Of a stretch of 64,000 nucleotides of DNA, positions 8,615-17,022 are shown in pieces. The stretch lies in NCBI RefSeq assembly GCF_006517275.1, contig NZ_CP041191.1:3963001-4027000 (forward strand). Direction: 5' to 3'. Within the stretch, counting starts at the first letter, position 1. Each line of letters opens with the position of its first letter. The notes under the pieces are model-generated. The model had not been told where the DNA came from and made no database searches. It saw only the letters and a list, made by a program, of their open reading frames with translations. The translations under genes were made by a program, and so were the position numbers. This stretch comes from Labrenzia sp. PHM005. Its GTDB lineage: Bacteria; Pseudomonadota; Alphaproteobacteria; Rhizobiales; Stappiaceae.

Positions 8615-8986
8615 CCTGCCATCCTACTCGTTACGCGCTGGCAGCCCCACAGCTCACGCGATTTTACATCCGGGTCTTACTGATCACCGGTTTTAAGACT
8701 GTGTCCGGCTCGTTTGCCGGTTCGTTTGCAGATGCATGCCCCCGCATTGCATCCCACACCACCGCCCATTTAAACAAAATCGTCTTACTTCAAAGTAAAC
8801 CCGCCGTCGACACAACAATCCGCTCCAAGAACGCGCGGGCACCGCTTTCCACCGGAAATTGATTTTTTGGGTTTCAAGGAATGAGTTGTAACTCTCTGAA
8901 AATCCGTCCAGTTTTCGGTCAGTCGACTGCAAAATGCGGCTGTTGCACAAAGGTCACGCGACGGCACTTATTGCTAAGCGCGCAGG

Positions 8987-9004
8987 ATGTGACACAGGTC
9001 ACAT
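8987..9004. promoter_or_regulatory. CRP/FNR-family-type palindromic operator
   Basis: ATGTGACACAGGTCACAT is a TGTGA-N6-TCACA palindrome, identical in its half-sites to the classical CRP core. It lies about 370 bases upstream of rlpA and 380 bases upstream of tRNA-Ser, so the target is not obvious. Which CRP/FNR-family protein binds is unknown. Confidence 0.5.
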
Positions 9005-9034
9005 CGGCAGTCACGAGCCCGGCCTATTGTGACT

Positions 9035-9068
9035 GCATTGCTGGTGACCGCCCTGTCACAAGCAATGC
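9035..9068. repeat. Imperfect long hairpin (8 bp + 5 bp)
   Basis: GCATTGCT (9035-9042) pairs with AGCAATGC (9061-9068), and inside, after one mismatch, GTGAC (9044-9048) pairs with GTCAC (9055-9059) around a 6-base loop. AGTCAC (9009-9014) and GTGACT (9029-9034) flank it as another inverted pair. No T-run follows on either strand. Confidence 0.55.
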
Positions 9069-9134
9069 TGGACCCCACCTCCAGCTAAAGGCCGCCGGCT
9101 CGACCCCTGCCCACGACACTGGGTCGGCGGCCAC

Positions 9135-9225
9135 TTTGAACCTCCCGGGCCTATGCCGAGACTAGCGGCCTATCCTGCCCCCCTACTCTGGGTCGCAATA
9201 TCAAGGAGCGTCCGGGAGGTTCAAA
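9135..9225. repeat. 14-bp perfect inverted repeat enclosing 63 bases
   Basis: TTTGAACCTCCCGG (9135-9148) and CCGGGAGGTTCAAA (9212-9225) are exact reverse complements. A transcript would close into a long stem with a 63-base interior. This may be a small structured RNA; I do not match it to a known RNA family. Confidence 0.45.
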
Positions 9226-9385
9226 CAAGGCGTCAAATCCGCGCCCAACACCCCAACACAATCAGCTTCCCACATGATTTTTCAAAAGACTTGCCTCATA
9301 ACGCAGTCCGGCTCTTGACATTTTTTGTCAGACCGGAGAAACGGGGTCTCGACGGAGGCGCTTTGCAGCGCACTCTATCTGCGCC

Positions 9386-9475
9386 GGAGGGGTGGCAGAG
9401 TGGTCGATTGCACTGGTCTTGAAAACCAGCGAGCGTGCAAGCGTTCCGTGGGTTCGAATCCCACCCCCTCCGCCA
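9386..9475 (+). tRNA. tRNA-Ser(TGA)
   Basis: Acceptor stem GGAGGGG pairs with CCCCTCC, discriminator G and encoded CCA at 9473-9475. The anticodon stem-loop CTGGT-CTTGAAA-ACCAG gives anticodon TGA for UCA codons. The long variable arm (GAGCGTGCAAGCGTTC region) and GGTTCGAATCC T-arm are those of a class II serine tRNA. Such genes are frequent integration sites, but I see no integrase or a repeated 3' end downstream. Confidence 0.96.
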
Positions 9476-9605
9476 CTTTCCGCTTTCGGTAGATTTTTCT
9501 CAACTATATTGATTGCTCATCAATGGCCTGCTCGTGGAGCCTGACCGGTGAACGGCACGGCTTCAACTCGGCATGCCCGGGTTCAGTTAGATGATTTGTT
9601 GGACG

Positions 9606-10382
9606 CTATCGATTGAGATAATTTCTGGGCGCAATTTCCTTATGGAGTTCGCTCGGAATTTCATTGTCTTCCAAAATCGCGCGCATCTTGCCGGGATCCT
9701 GAAGAACAGTACTGATCTTTTCGACCGCAAGCCTAATGCTTCGGCTTGCGTCGGTTCGATAGAGAAGGCCGACAGGGTTTTCGAGATAAGTTCTTTTGTA
9801 TTGTTTGATATGTTTCTGGTCAGCTCTGAACGCTTCATCGTTCAGTAGCAGTTTGATGGGCACCATACTCATATGAATAAAGGCAACGCGACCTGCGGTG
9901 AGCACCCGCATTGCCTGTTTGGGTGTTTCCACCTCCCAGACATCAAAACCGTCTTTCCTCAAGGCTTCGGCTTCAAACTGAACCCCTCGTATGACCGCCA
10001 CCTTTAGATCGCTCTTACTACGGTCCATCAGCTTAGCATCGATGTCCGGCGTGTGACGCTTGTCGAAAAAAAGCGCTGTGTCTCCACTGAACATTCTCAA
10101 AAGGGTAGAAGACCTGAGACGAGCCGGTGTTTGAGAAATCTTGCTTACAAAGGCCAAGTCAATTTTGCCCGCATCAAAACTTAGGAACAATCTCTTGGGA
10201 GGCAATAAGGAAATCGCAATCTCCTCTTTAAGGTTCGCCTCCTCAATCACACTGACAATCAAGCCTTTCTGATCGTCAGTCACATATGGCGGGTACACCA
10301 GCAAACCGATCCTCACTTCGGAAAAGGCATGGCTATTCATGCTGAGCAAAACCGCAACTGCACAAATCCAGACTGATCTCAT
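9606..10382 (-). CDS. Periplasmic solute-binding protein, SBP family 3-like
   Basis: 258 residues with a signal peptide (MRSVWICAVAVLLSMNSHAFS) and the start of a type 3 binding-protein domain (VRIGLLVYPPYVTDDQKGLIVSVIEEA), LPPKRLFLSFDAGKIDLAF and a C-terminal helix. These proteins usually deliver amino acids or similar small polar solutes to an ABC permease, or act as sensors. No permease or ATPase gene is adjacent, so it is an orphan. It begins about 130 bases beyond tRNA-Ser on the opposite strand. Ligand cannot be predicted. Confidence 0.75.
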   Translation of the reverse strand: MRSVWICAVAVLLSMNSHAFSEVRIGLLVYPPYVTDDQKGLIVSVIEEANLKEEIAISLLPPKRLFLSFDAGKIDLAFVSKISQTPARLRSSTLLRMFSGDTALFFDKRHTPDIDAKLMDRSKSDLKVAVIRGVQFEAEALRKDGFDVWEVETPKQAMRVLTAGRVAFIHMSMVPIKLLLNDEAFRADQKHIKQYKRTYLENPVGLLYRTDASRSIRLAVEKISTVLQDPGKMRAILEDNEIPSELHKEIAPRNYLNR

Positions 10383-10730
10383 CTCCAGAACTTTCTTCTC
10401 GAGCGGTTGCTATTTAGGCAAATACTGGCGGGCCTCAATTGGCGGGAATTTGCCAATTTGCGAAGTATCGTTCCATTGGATGAACACTCCGTAGCTAAAC
10501 CTCAGCGGCTCCTGAATTGGTATGGTCTACAATCGCCTCGATCCAAGTTGGCTATGCCTTATTTCTGAATTTATAGTTTGCGCTTACTGGTAGATCTATA
10601 GAATAAGCCGATGTTTATTGCTCGCAGACGCACCTTAGCGCTGAAGTGATACCTGCCCGTCAAATATTATTTTTTATATTTGCAGACGATCGACGGCTGT
10701 TTTTGGGTATTTCCGTTCCATTTGCGAGAT
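10383..10730. other. Intergenic region, no gene seen
   Basis: About 350 bases of lower-GC DNA upstream of the solute-binding gene. A small ATTGGC…GCCAAT inverted pair lies near 10438-10457. No ORF or terminator with support. Confidence 0.5.
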
Positions 10731-11393
10731 CTATTCAAACAGCGAATAGTCCGTTGTACTGAGTTGCTGAATCAGTTCTTCCGCTTCCGTCAGTTCCGCA
10801 GTACTCATAGTTGCTTGAATTTCTGCAGCCAGCGCTTGAGCTTGGTCGAGCCCGTTGTTGCTGGCCAGCTGAGCCAAAGCATACGCTCTTGGAACATTTT
10901 TCTCGCCACCTTTGTCGGTCAAGAACAACAACGCCAGTCTATATTGCGAGAAGGACGCAGCGCGTTTCAGGCCTTCGGCTTCGGCAGCAAGCGCGGAATT
11001 CGTATACCAAAGACGTGCGGCTCGAAGGTCCTGGTCAACACCGATGCCGTCTTCGTAAAGCCGCGCCAGCTTGTGTTGGGCCACGATGCCGCCATTTCCG
11101 GCAGCCTTACGATACCAGTCATAAGCTTTCTTATCGTCTTTGCTGACAACCCGCCCGTGCTCGTAGAGTGTGCCCAAATGTGTTTGGGCGCCAATGTGTC
11201 CTGAGTTGGCGAGTTCTTTTAGCAAGACAAGCGCTGTCTCGCTGTCGCCGTTCTGATGAGCCTTGATCGCTGCTGCGTATTTTTCGTTGGCGTTTGCAGG
11301 AAAATGGAGCAGCGTTAAAGCAACTATGGTCACCACAGCCAGGATACTTGAAGGCCCTGGTTTCACATTTCGCTCAAAGCACTTCGGTCGCAT
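10731..11393 (-). CDS. Secreted Sel1-repeat protein
   Basis: 220 residues: a basic N-terminus and hydrophobic segment (ILAVVTIVALTLLHFPANA, likely signal peptide with cleavage after ANA), then three or four Sel1-like repeats, for example GHIGAQTHLGTLYEHGRVVSKDDKKAYDWYRKAA and AQHKLARLYEDGIGVDQDLRAARLWYTNSA. Sel1 repeats are TPR-like helical pairs used for protein-protein contacts, often in the envelope. A Shine-Dalgarno-like GGGGGA precedes the ATG. No partner is evident from neighbours. Confidence 0.8.
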   Translation of the reverse strand: MRPKCFERNVKPGPSSILAVVTIVALTLLHFPANANEKYAAAIKAHQNGDSETALVLLKELANSGHIGAQTHLGTLYEHGRVVSKDDKKAYDWYRKAAGNGGIVAQHKLARLYEDGIGVDQDLRAARLWYTNSALAAEAEGLKRAASFSQYRLALLFLTDKGGEKNVPRAYALAQLASNNGLDQAQALAAEIQATMSTAELTEAEELIQQLSTTDYSLFE

Positions 11394-11549
11394 TATGTCC
11401 CCCGCTCGCTCTCGTGAAAGCCGCCTCTTAAGAGACTGGCTTTTTGGTCACTCGATCAACAATCCAACAAACCGTTCCTAGGCTACACTCAGCGGCGATG
11501 GGCGTCCGAGCAATTTGTGCGGCTTTGGAATTCGTTCTTGAACCAAGCC

Positions 11550-12485
11550 TTACAGATACGTCCCCAACATCTTCAGGAACAACAGAACAGTAGCCAAGAT
11601 CCCCATCGCGCCGGCATCCGGGCCGAAGGCGGTTGCGGTTCCAACGCTGCCGGCTATGGCAAGGGACCGGTCAAGATCTGCCGGCCAGGCAAGGATAATC
11701 AGGATCTCGCCGCTGCTGCCGATATCGGCTGCGCCAAGAAGATTGGAGCCAACCGGGAGTTGACCGGATGATGTGCCGGGTACGATTTCGACAACTTCGC
11801 TTTCAAAAATCCGACCGGGCGCAACATCAAAGGCGATATTCACGGGTGTTCCGACCGGCATGGCCGCGAGGCCGTTTTGCCGAAACACGCCAATCAAGGT
11901 TTCAGAGCCATTCTTGATAAAGGGCAATACCGGATTTAGCGGTCGGGCTTGATCGCCAACTGTGGCGCCGAGCGCGGTTACAACACCGGCTGAAGGCGCT
12001 TTCACCACGGTTTGGTCCAGGTTGTACTGGGCTTGTTGAAATGCTGCTTCCGCTGCCTTGAAGGTGGCCTTGGCTTCATCGCGCCTTTGTTCCGAAACCG
12101 CCTGGCTGCCGCGATCCAAGACAGTCTCGATGCGATTTAATGTGATTTCGGCAATGCGCAAATTGGCTTCGGCTTCATTGACCGCGTATTGGAAGGGATC
12201 TGGGTCGAGTTCCAGTAGAACATCCCCTTCCTTGAGAGGCTGGTTTGCTTGAACCGGAATGTTTTTGACAACTCCGCCGACGACAGGCGCGATTTCGGTG
12301 ACTTTTGCAACGACTGTGACCCGTCCCGACGGTGTTTTGGTGTTTAAAAGCCCGATCACCACGAGCACAATCACAAGTCCAACCAGCGCAACCACCACCT
12401 GCGAGGCCCGGTTCCAAGGCAAGACCTTCAGCTGGAAAAACAGCAGCCAAATCAAGACGGCATATATTCCCAGCACGATCAGCAT
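11550..12485 (-). CDS. HlyD/EmrA-type membrane fusion protein (YiaV/YibH-like)
   Basis: 311 residues with two N-terminal membrane helices (MLIVLGIYAVLIWLLFF and VVVALVGLVIVLVVIGLL), a split biotinyl-lipoyl-like domain (VTEIAPVVGGVVKNIPVQANQPLKEGDVLLELD … VKAPSAGVVTALGATVGDQA), a coiled-coil hairpin in between and a beta-barrel end. This matches the two-helix HlyD-family inner-membrane proteins of YiaV/YibH type, which link an inner-membrane pump with the outer envelope. No pump gene is adjacent, and the small DUF3302-type partner seen in enterobacteria is not present; the next gene upstream is the Asn/Val-repeat protein. Confidence 0.85.
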   Translation of the reverse strand: MLIVLGIYAVLIWLLFFQLKVLPWNRASQVVVALVGLVIVLVVIGLLNTKTPSGRVTVVAKVTEIAPVVGGVVKNIPVQANQPLKEGDVLLELDPDPFQYAVNEAEANLRIAEITLNRIETVLDRGSQAVSEQRRDEAKATFKAAEAAFQQAQYNLDQTVVKAPSAGVVTALGATVGDQARPLNPVLPFIKNGSETLIGVFRQNGLAAMPVGTPVNIAFDVAPGRIFESEVVEIVPGTSSGQLPVGSNLLGAADIGSSGEILIILAWPADLDRSLAIAGSVGTATAFGPDAGAMGILATVLLFLKMLGTYL

Positions 12486-12558
12486 TGCGAAATTTTTCCT
12501 TTATCAGAAAACAGGTTGGTCTGGTGACTTGAGCACGAGCTTGCGTAGGCGAACCGAC

Positions 12559-13077
12559 TTAGTCGCCGTCGCAGTAATACCAATAGCCTTCTGTCAAAGC
12601 GTCGTTGGTCCAGGTCCAGCAAAGGGAGGGATCCGGTGGTGGCGGCGGCGTGTTGGCCGCAACGACAATGATGGTCCCGAGGGTTACGCCAAAAACAATG
12701 GCCCCCCAATGCGCACCACGCCATCCGACCGGCCGTCTGACAACGCGGACATTTCTGTTCACGTTGACATTCACATTTTTGTTGACGTTCACGCCAACAT
12801 TTTTGTTGCTCCGCTGAGCTCCCGCAGGAGCCGCAGGCCTTTGAGCAGCTGGCGGCCTGGTCTTTGCCGGGGCGGCCTTACGTCCGCCAGCCCTGGCGCC
12901 GCCGGCCCGCTTAGGTTGCGCCAGTTGCATTAAACCAGAACCATTCGTGAATGATTTACCCCCTTTGAACTGATCCTGCTCAACCGGGGTGACTGATGCG
13001 CTGGATGTTGTTGGCACACCGCCAACCGAGACCACCAGGGCCAGAAGAACAGCTTTGTGTTTCAAGGTGCCAGGCAT
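12559..13077 (-). CDS. Exported protein with Asn/Val dipeptide repeats
   Basis: 172 residues: signal peptide (HKAVLLALVVSVGGVPTTSSA), an Ala/Pro/Arg-rich linker, a low-complexity tract of alternating Asn and Val (NVGVNVNKNVNVNVNRNVRV, about residues 92-113), a hydrophobic helix (GAIVFGVTLGTIIVVAA), a proline run and a C-terminal LCWTWTNDALTEGYWYYC motif with two Cys. Similar exported proteins with NVNVNR tracts are common in alphaproteobacteria and have no assigned function. The reading start has GGAAGG/AGGA just upstream. It lies 73 bases upstream of the HlyD gene on the same strand. Confidence 0.7.
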   Translation of the reverse strand: MPGTLKHKAVLLALVVSVGGVPTTSSASVTPVEQDQFKGGKSFTNGSGLMQLAQPKRAGGARAGGRKAAPAKTRPPAAQRPAAPAGAQRSNKNVGVNVNKNVNVNVNRNVRVVRRPVGWRGAHWGAIVFGVTLGTIIVVAANTPPPPPDPSLCWTWTNDALTEGYWYYCDGD

Positions 13078-13201
13078 AATCCTATCCTTCCGGACTTGAA
13101 GCAGTCTGTTGTGTTCGTTCGACGAGAAGCGGCAACTCTTAAGGTGATGGGACCACGGTTTATGTGTTTTGAGTCCCGCTCTGTTTCGTCAAACAGTTGA
13201 A

Positions 13202-14515
13202 TTATTGATCGCCAGGATACGGGAATTCCTGTCCCAGAGCTTCTTCAGCTTCCTTGTAGACCCCGCGCAGAGCTTCATCGACACCGTCCCAGCGCTGGCT
13301 TGAAATGAAGTCGCTGTTGGTCATGTTTTCGACCGGAACGCCTGAAGCCTCACTATAGATCTTCTGGTCGTCTTCACCGGGCAGCGCCGCTTTGCCGGCC
13401 AACGGCGGTGCCCAGGTAGCTTCTTCAACGACTGCCATGCGCACGCGGATATCATCCTTGGTGATGTTCCAGACCATGAAGTCTTCAGCAAGACTGAGTG
13501 GGCCATCATATGTGGTTCTAATGCGATCATTCACCTGCCCAGTTGTGTCGAAATCCTTGAAGAAATGATATGCGACCGCCATCCGCGGTTTGATCTCGGA
13601 CATGATTTTGCCAAAGGCTTCAGGTGCGGTATGGACCTGTGTTCCAACAAGTAGGGCTTGCTCCGGAGTGAAGCGCATTTTTGCGACCAGGTCGGGCACA
13701 GCAACAAAACATTCATGGATCGCCAGATCGGCATCCTTGGCATATTCATTGAACCACTTGTTGGGATAGGTATCTCCGCCGTAAACGAATTTCAGTCCGT
13801 TCCACTCGAGACTGAAGCTGACTGGGCCGTCAATCGCGTGGATCGCAGGCCAGGAGCGAATGACGACACCGTTATCGTCGTAAACGATTTCGTTCTCACC
13901 CCGATAGTCAAACTCGTTTGCCTCAAGCTTGAACCCCCTCGCATCGACTAAGCCAATTCGCCCTGCCAGGTCCCACTTGTACATTTGCTCCATGCCTTCC
14001 AAAGCATGTTTTGTTCCAAGTTCCTCAACTTGTCCGGTGGCCCCCCAAACGCGCAGTGGCACCTGCCGGCCCATAAGTGCGCCGCCGATAAACATCTCAC
14101 CAAGCGCGCCGAAGTGATCTCCGTGGAGGTGCGATAGAAAGATCTTGTCGAGGTAGCTGTAGGGGATTTGAAGCGAGGAAATGCGCTCCGCACTGCCTGA
14201 GCCAGCATCAAAAACGAACTTGTCGCCATTGCCCAATTCAACCAGAAAACAGGCGGCCGCTTGGGCTGCGCGTGTCGTTGGCATTCCGGTACCACAGGCA
14301 ATCACGCGCATTTCGTTCGGATCAAGGTCCTCGGTGTTTGGGAAATAGACCTCGCGGTGCTCTGGGGCCTTTGTCGGTGAAACTTCCGAAGCCTCGGCGC
14401 TAGCGACGAACGGTATTCCAATTGCAAGCAGACTAGCAGCAAGAATACTGACCAACCCAAGGTGGCTCTTGTTTGGTGTTCCAACACGCATTTCTGAATT
14501 GTTGACTTTAAACAC
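13202..14515 (-). CDS. Exported MBL-fold metallo-hydrolase, GntH-like (copy 1)
   Basis: 437 residues from GTG 14515, which has GGAGG 5 bases upstream. Signal peptide to about residue 41, then MRVIACGTGMPTTRAAQAAACFLVELGNGDKFVFDAGSGS, the metal motif SHLHGDHFGALGEMFIGG, then VYGGDTYPNKWFNEYAKDADLAIHECF and AVAYHFF, which supply the later metal ligands. The closest annotation I recall is the GntH-type MBL hydrolase named from guanitoxin biosynthesis, a label used broadly for this family; no other guanitoxin genes are seen here. Two paralogues lie at 22078 and 23299. Substrate unknown. Confidence 0.8.
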   Translation of the reverse strand: MFKVNNSEMRVGTPNKSHLGLVSILAASLLAIGIPFVASAEASEVSPTKAPEHREVYFPNTEDLDPNEMRVIACGTGMPTTRAAQAAACFLVELGNGDKFVFDAGSGSAERISSLQIPYSYLDKIFLSHLHGDHFGALGEMFIGGALMGRQVPLRVWGATGQVEELGTKHALEGMEQMYKWDLAGRIGLVDARGFKLEANEFDYRGENEIVYDDNGVVIRSWPAIHAIDGPVSFSLEWNGLKFVYGGDTYPNKWFNEYAKDADLAIHECFVAVPDLVAKMRFTPEQALLVGTQVHTAPEAFGKIMSEIKPRMAVAYHFFKDFDTTGQVNDRIRTTYDGPLSLAEDFMVWNITKDDIRVRMAVVEEATWAPPLAGKAALPGEDDQKIYSEASGVPVENMTNSDFISSQRWDGVDEALRGVYKEAEEALGQEFPYPGDQ

Positions 14516-14597
14516 AACTACCTCCGTTGAGAGCCGCTATATCTCTTGCAAGTTTTCCGGCACGTTGATCCATTTTTGGGGCACGCGTATTGTTCTG

Positions 14598-14900
14598 TTA
14601 GTTCCTTTTCCTCTGTGGTGGCGGTTGGATATAGTTTCTGATTTCGCGCTCAAGCTCCAATCGAAGCTGAATAAGATCTGTTAGGTCTTTTGCGCTTTTG
14701 CCAAATGCGATTTCATGCTCGCCGATTTCGGCGATCACGTCCGAATAATCACGGCAGATGCTCGCGAACTCCGTATTGTCAGCGAGAAGCTCTTTGATGC
14801 GCGCTTCGTTCTGAGGAAATCGCTTAACCGCTGGAATGTCGCATTTCGAAATCACACCGGTAGTATCCCGTTTGCAATTGCGATGATGTCTCACAATCAA
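14598..14900 (-). CDS. Small conserved-type helical protein, function unknown
   Basis: Up to 100 residues. The core RFPQNEARIKELLADNTEFASICRDY followed by EHEIAFGKSAKDLTDLIQLRLELEREIRNYIQ is a two- or three-helix pattern found in many small proteobacterial proteins of unknown role. The C-terminus is basic (PPPQRKRN). The start is uncertain: the open frame begins with TTG/GTG codons and has no strong ribosome-binding site. It is divergent from the TPR regulator at 15065 and shares its upstream region, including a TGTAAC palindrome. Confidence 0.6.
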   Translation of the reverse strand: MIVRHHRNCKRDTTGVISKCDIPAVKRFPQNEARIKELLADNTEFASICRDYSDVIAEIGEHEIAFGKSAKDLTDLIQLRLELEREIRNYIQPPPQRKRN

Positions 14901-14939
14901 CGCAGACTTCTGCGCGCGAAGAAAGGTAACATACTGTGC

Positions 14940-14964
14940 TGTAACGTAGCGTGTAACGGTTACA
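14940..14964. promoter_or_regulatory. TGTAAC direct and inverted repeats, likely operator
   Basis: TGTAAC at 14940-14945 and 14952-14957 form a 12-base direct repeat, and the second copy makes the palindrome TGTAACGGTTACA (14952-14964). It lies about 100 bases upstream of the TPR regulator and 40-65 bases upstream of the divergent small gene, a natural place for an operator serving both. Confidence 0.5.
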
Positions 14965-15064
14965 TTGGACGTCTTAAATCCCAGAAACTTATTGAAACAA
15001 AGATGATAATCGGCTTGACTATAACCTAACCGTCAATGACAAAATAATTTTGCTCCCAAGGGAT

Positions 15065-16801
15065 ATGGACGACCAAACAAATACAAAAAATGTCTGTATC
15101 TCAAAGGATCAAGTGCTGGATGCGCTCAGTCGGATTCTACGCAGCGAAGAGTTTCGTGATGCTGATCGCTTGTCAGACTTCTTGCAGTATGTCGTAGAAC
15201 AAACACTTGCCGGTAAGTCGGCCTCCATCAAGGCAACCACCATAGCGCTCGATGTCTTCGATCGTGAACTGGATAAAGACACGGGATCGGATTCGATCGT
15301 CAGGGTAACGGCCGCCAGGCTGCGTCGGGCCCTTGGTCACTATTATTCTGAAGATGGTACAGAAGACCCAGTCCAGATAGAATGGAAAACCGGGTCCTAT
15401 GTTCCGCAGTTCGTATTACGGGTCTCGCCAAAGCCGCCAGCTGTCCAAACAGGATCGAGGTCCGCAGGCGATAAAACAAAAAGACATCCGGTCACCTTTT
15501 TGGCTGTCGCAGCATTTGCTGTGATCATGGCAGTTATTGGATATTCCTTCACGACATCGGAAACGCCTGCTTCTAAGGTTGCGCCGGAGAACAAACCTTT
15601 CATCGCCGTCTTGCCGCTCAAGACCGCTGAAAACGATGACCAGTCTCAAGCAATTGCGGAGAGATACCTCGAAGCCGTGGTAACGAGTTTGGCTCGGCTT
15701 CCCGATGTTTCAGTGATGGCGGCTCGTTCTGCAATTTCTGCTGCAAAAACCAACACACCTTTGGAAGTCCTGAACCAGAACCATGGTATTTCCCATGTTT
15801 TGCGTGGCTCTCTCAATAGCCAGGCTGACAGTGTTCGAATGAATGTCCAATTGGTAGATACCATCACCGGGACAATACTCTTTGCAGAGCGTTTTGGCGG
15901 AACAACGGCAAATCTATTCGAATTGGAAGATAAGATCGCGAATAGGCTGGCAACGGCACTTTCCATAACCACAGACAAAGACATCGTCCAACGGGTTTAC
16001 TTGCCATATTCGAACAACAGCGACGCGATTAATCTGGTGCGTGAGGCGATCGTGCGCATAAATCCGCCGAACGAAAAATCCCGCGTAGAGGCATCAAAAG
16101 ATTTGTTCCAGCGTGCACTTAAACTGGATCCGAAATTCGCGGGTGGATTTGCTGGTCTCTCTCAGGCGCATTCCTACATGGTGCTCTTTGATCATTCAAA
16201 GGACCCAATGCACGACTTGGGAAAAGCAATCGAATTTGCAGAAATGGCCGTGGAACTTGATCCAGCGTTTGGCAATGGCCACGCCATGCTTGGTCTCGCC
16301 CATTCGCTATCTGGCAATACCGACCAAGCCATGAGAAATGTCCGCCGCGCGGTTGTCTTAGAGCCGGGAGACCCGCTTTCATATCAATGGTTGGGCGGAG
16401 TTCTGATTTTCTCGGGCAGATCCCAAGAGGCCGTGGATGCGCTCCGAGAGGCGATCAGACTGGATCCCTTGGAGCCGGGCACGCCTTACTTAAACATTCT
16501 TGGAATGGCGTACTTCAACCTCGAACAATACGACGACGCCATTGAGGTCTTTGAACAAAATATTTTAGACGGCGGCCCAGATGCCCCCAATATGGAAGCC
16601 TACCGGGCAGCAACCTATTCAGCCCTCGGACGCGAGGCTGAAGCGCGACGCGTGCTCGCTAGGCTGAATGTCAGGGCTGGAGAAATTACTCCGGAGCGGT
16701 GGATCCGTAGTTGGACACCTTCCAGTGAACACGCCGAACGCGCCATCCAATCTCTTTATGATCTCGGGATGAAGAAAAGTCATTCAATCTCTTCTGACTA
16801 A
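15065..16801 (+). CDS. Membrane regulator: N-terminal winged-helix-like domain, TM helix, TPR periplasmic part
   Basis: 578 residues from ATG 15065. Residues about 10-110 match the domain that opens many 'adenylate cyclase'/TPR proteins (LRSEEFRDADRLSDFLQYVV … SDSIVRVTAARLRRALGHYY … GSYVPQF), thought to be a DNA-binding-like module. A single membrane helix follows (VTFLAVAAFAVIMAVIGYSF), then a FlgO/TolB-like domain (FIAVLPLKTAENDDQ) and at least five TPR units to the C-terminus. No cyclase catalytic domain is present. The layout recalls CadC-type one-component membrane regulators, but the signal and targets are unknown. A TTG start at 15050 is also open. Confidence 0.8.
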   Translation: MDDQTNTKNVCISKDQVLDALSRILRSEEFRDADRLSDFLQYVVEQTLAGKSASIKATTIALDVFDRELDKDTGSDSIVRVTAARLRRALGHYYSEDGTEDPVQIEWKTGSYVPQFVLRVSPKPPAVQTGSRSAGDKTKRHPVTFLAVAAFAVIMAVIGYSFTTSETPASKVAPENKPFIAVLPLKTAENDDQSQAIAERYLEAVVTSLARLPDVSVMAARSAISAAKTNTPLEVLNQNHGISHVLRGSLNSQADSVRMNVQLVDTITGTILFAERFGGTTANLFELEDKIANRLATALSITTDKDIVQRVYLPYSNNSDAINLVREAIVRINPPNEKSRVEASKDLFQRALKLDPKFAGGFAGLSQAHSYMVLFDHSKDPMHDLGKAIEFAEMAVELDPAFGNGHAMLGLAHSLSGNTDQAMRNVRRAVVLEPGDPLSYQWLGGVLIFSGRSQEAVDALREAIRLDPLEPGTPYLNILGMAYFNLEQYDDAIEVFEQNILDGGPDAPNMEAYRAATYSALGREAEARRVLARLNVRAGEITPERWIRSWTPSSEHAERAIQSLYDLGMKKSHSISSD

Positions 16802-17022
16802 GCATTCTGACTGTCGCGTTTGGGAGGAGGTTGGCGTCTTGATATCGATAATCGGTGCGCACATTACGGACGTTAATCGACCAGCGCTCCGATATCAGCA
16901 AATGGGCCAAGAGAGGCCTAGGTCCACTTAGGTAAACGCTTGCCGGTGTCAACGGTTTAGCTCGGAATAAACCAAAACACGGTCTGCTATTCGCGCCTGA
17001 ATTCAGTAATGTGACAGGCGCA

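Larger units (their letters stand above)
8615..9385. other. Long regulatory intergenic region upstream of rlpA and tRNA-Ser
   Basis: About 770 bases with no convincing gene. It holds a CRP/FNR-type palindrome, several GTGAC/GTCAC inverted repeats, a strong hairpin and a 14-bp inverted repeat, each listed separately. The density of structures between 8987 and 9225 suggests regulatory DNA or an untranslated RNA. Confidence 0.6.

Noticed and set aside
9386..9605. tRNA-Ser as an integration site for an island beginning at 9606
   Set aside because: No integrase and no repeat of the tRNA 3' end was found downstream, and the gene content changes gradually.
15065..16801. Adenylate cyclase
   Set aside because: Although such proteins are often named so, there is no class III cyclase catalytic domain; only the N-terminal domain, a membrane helix and TPRs.
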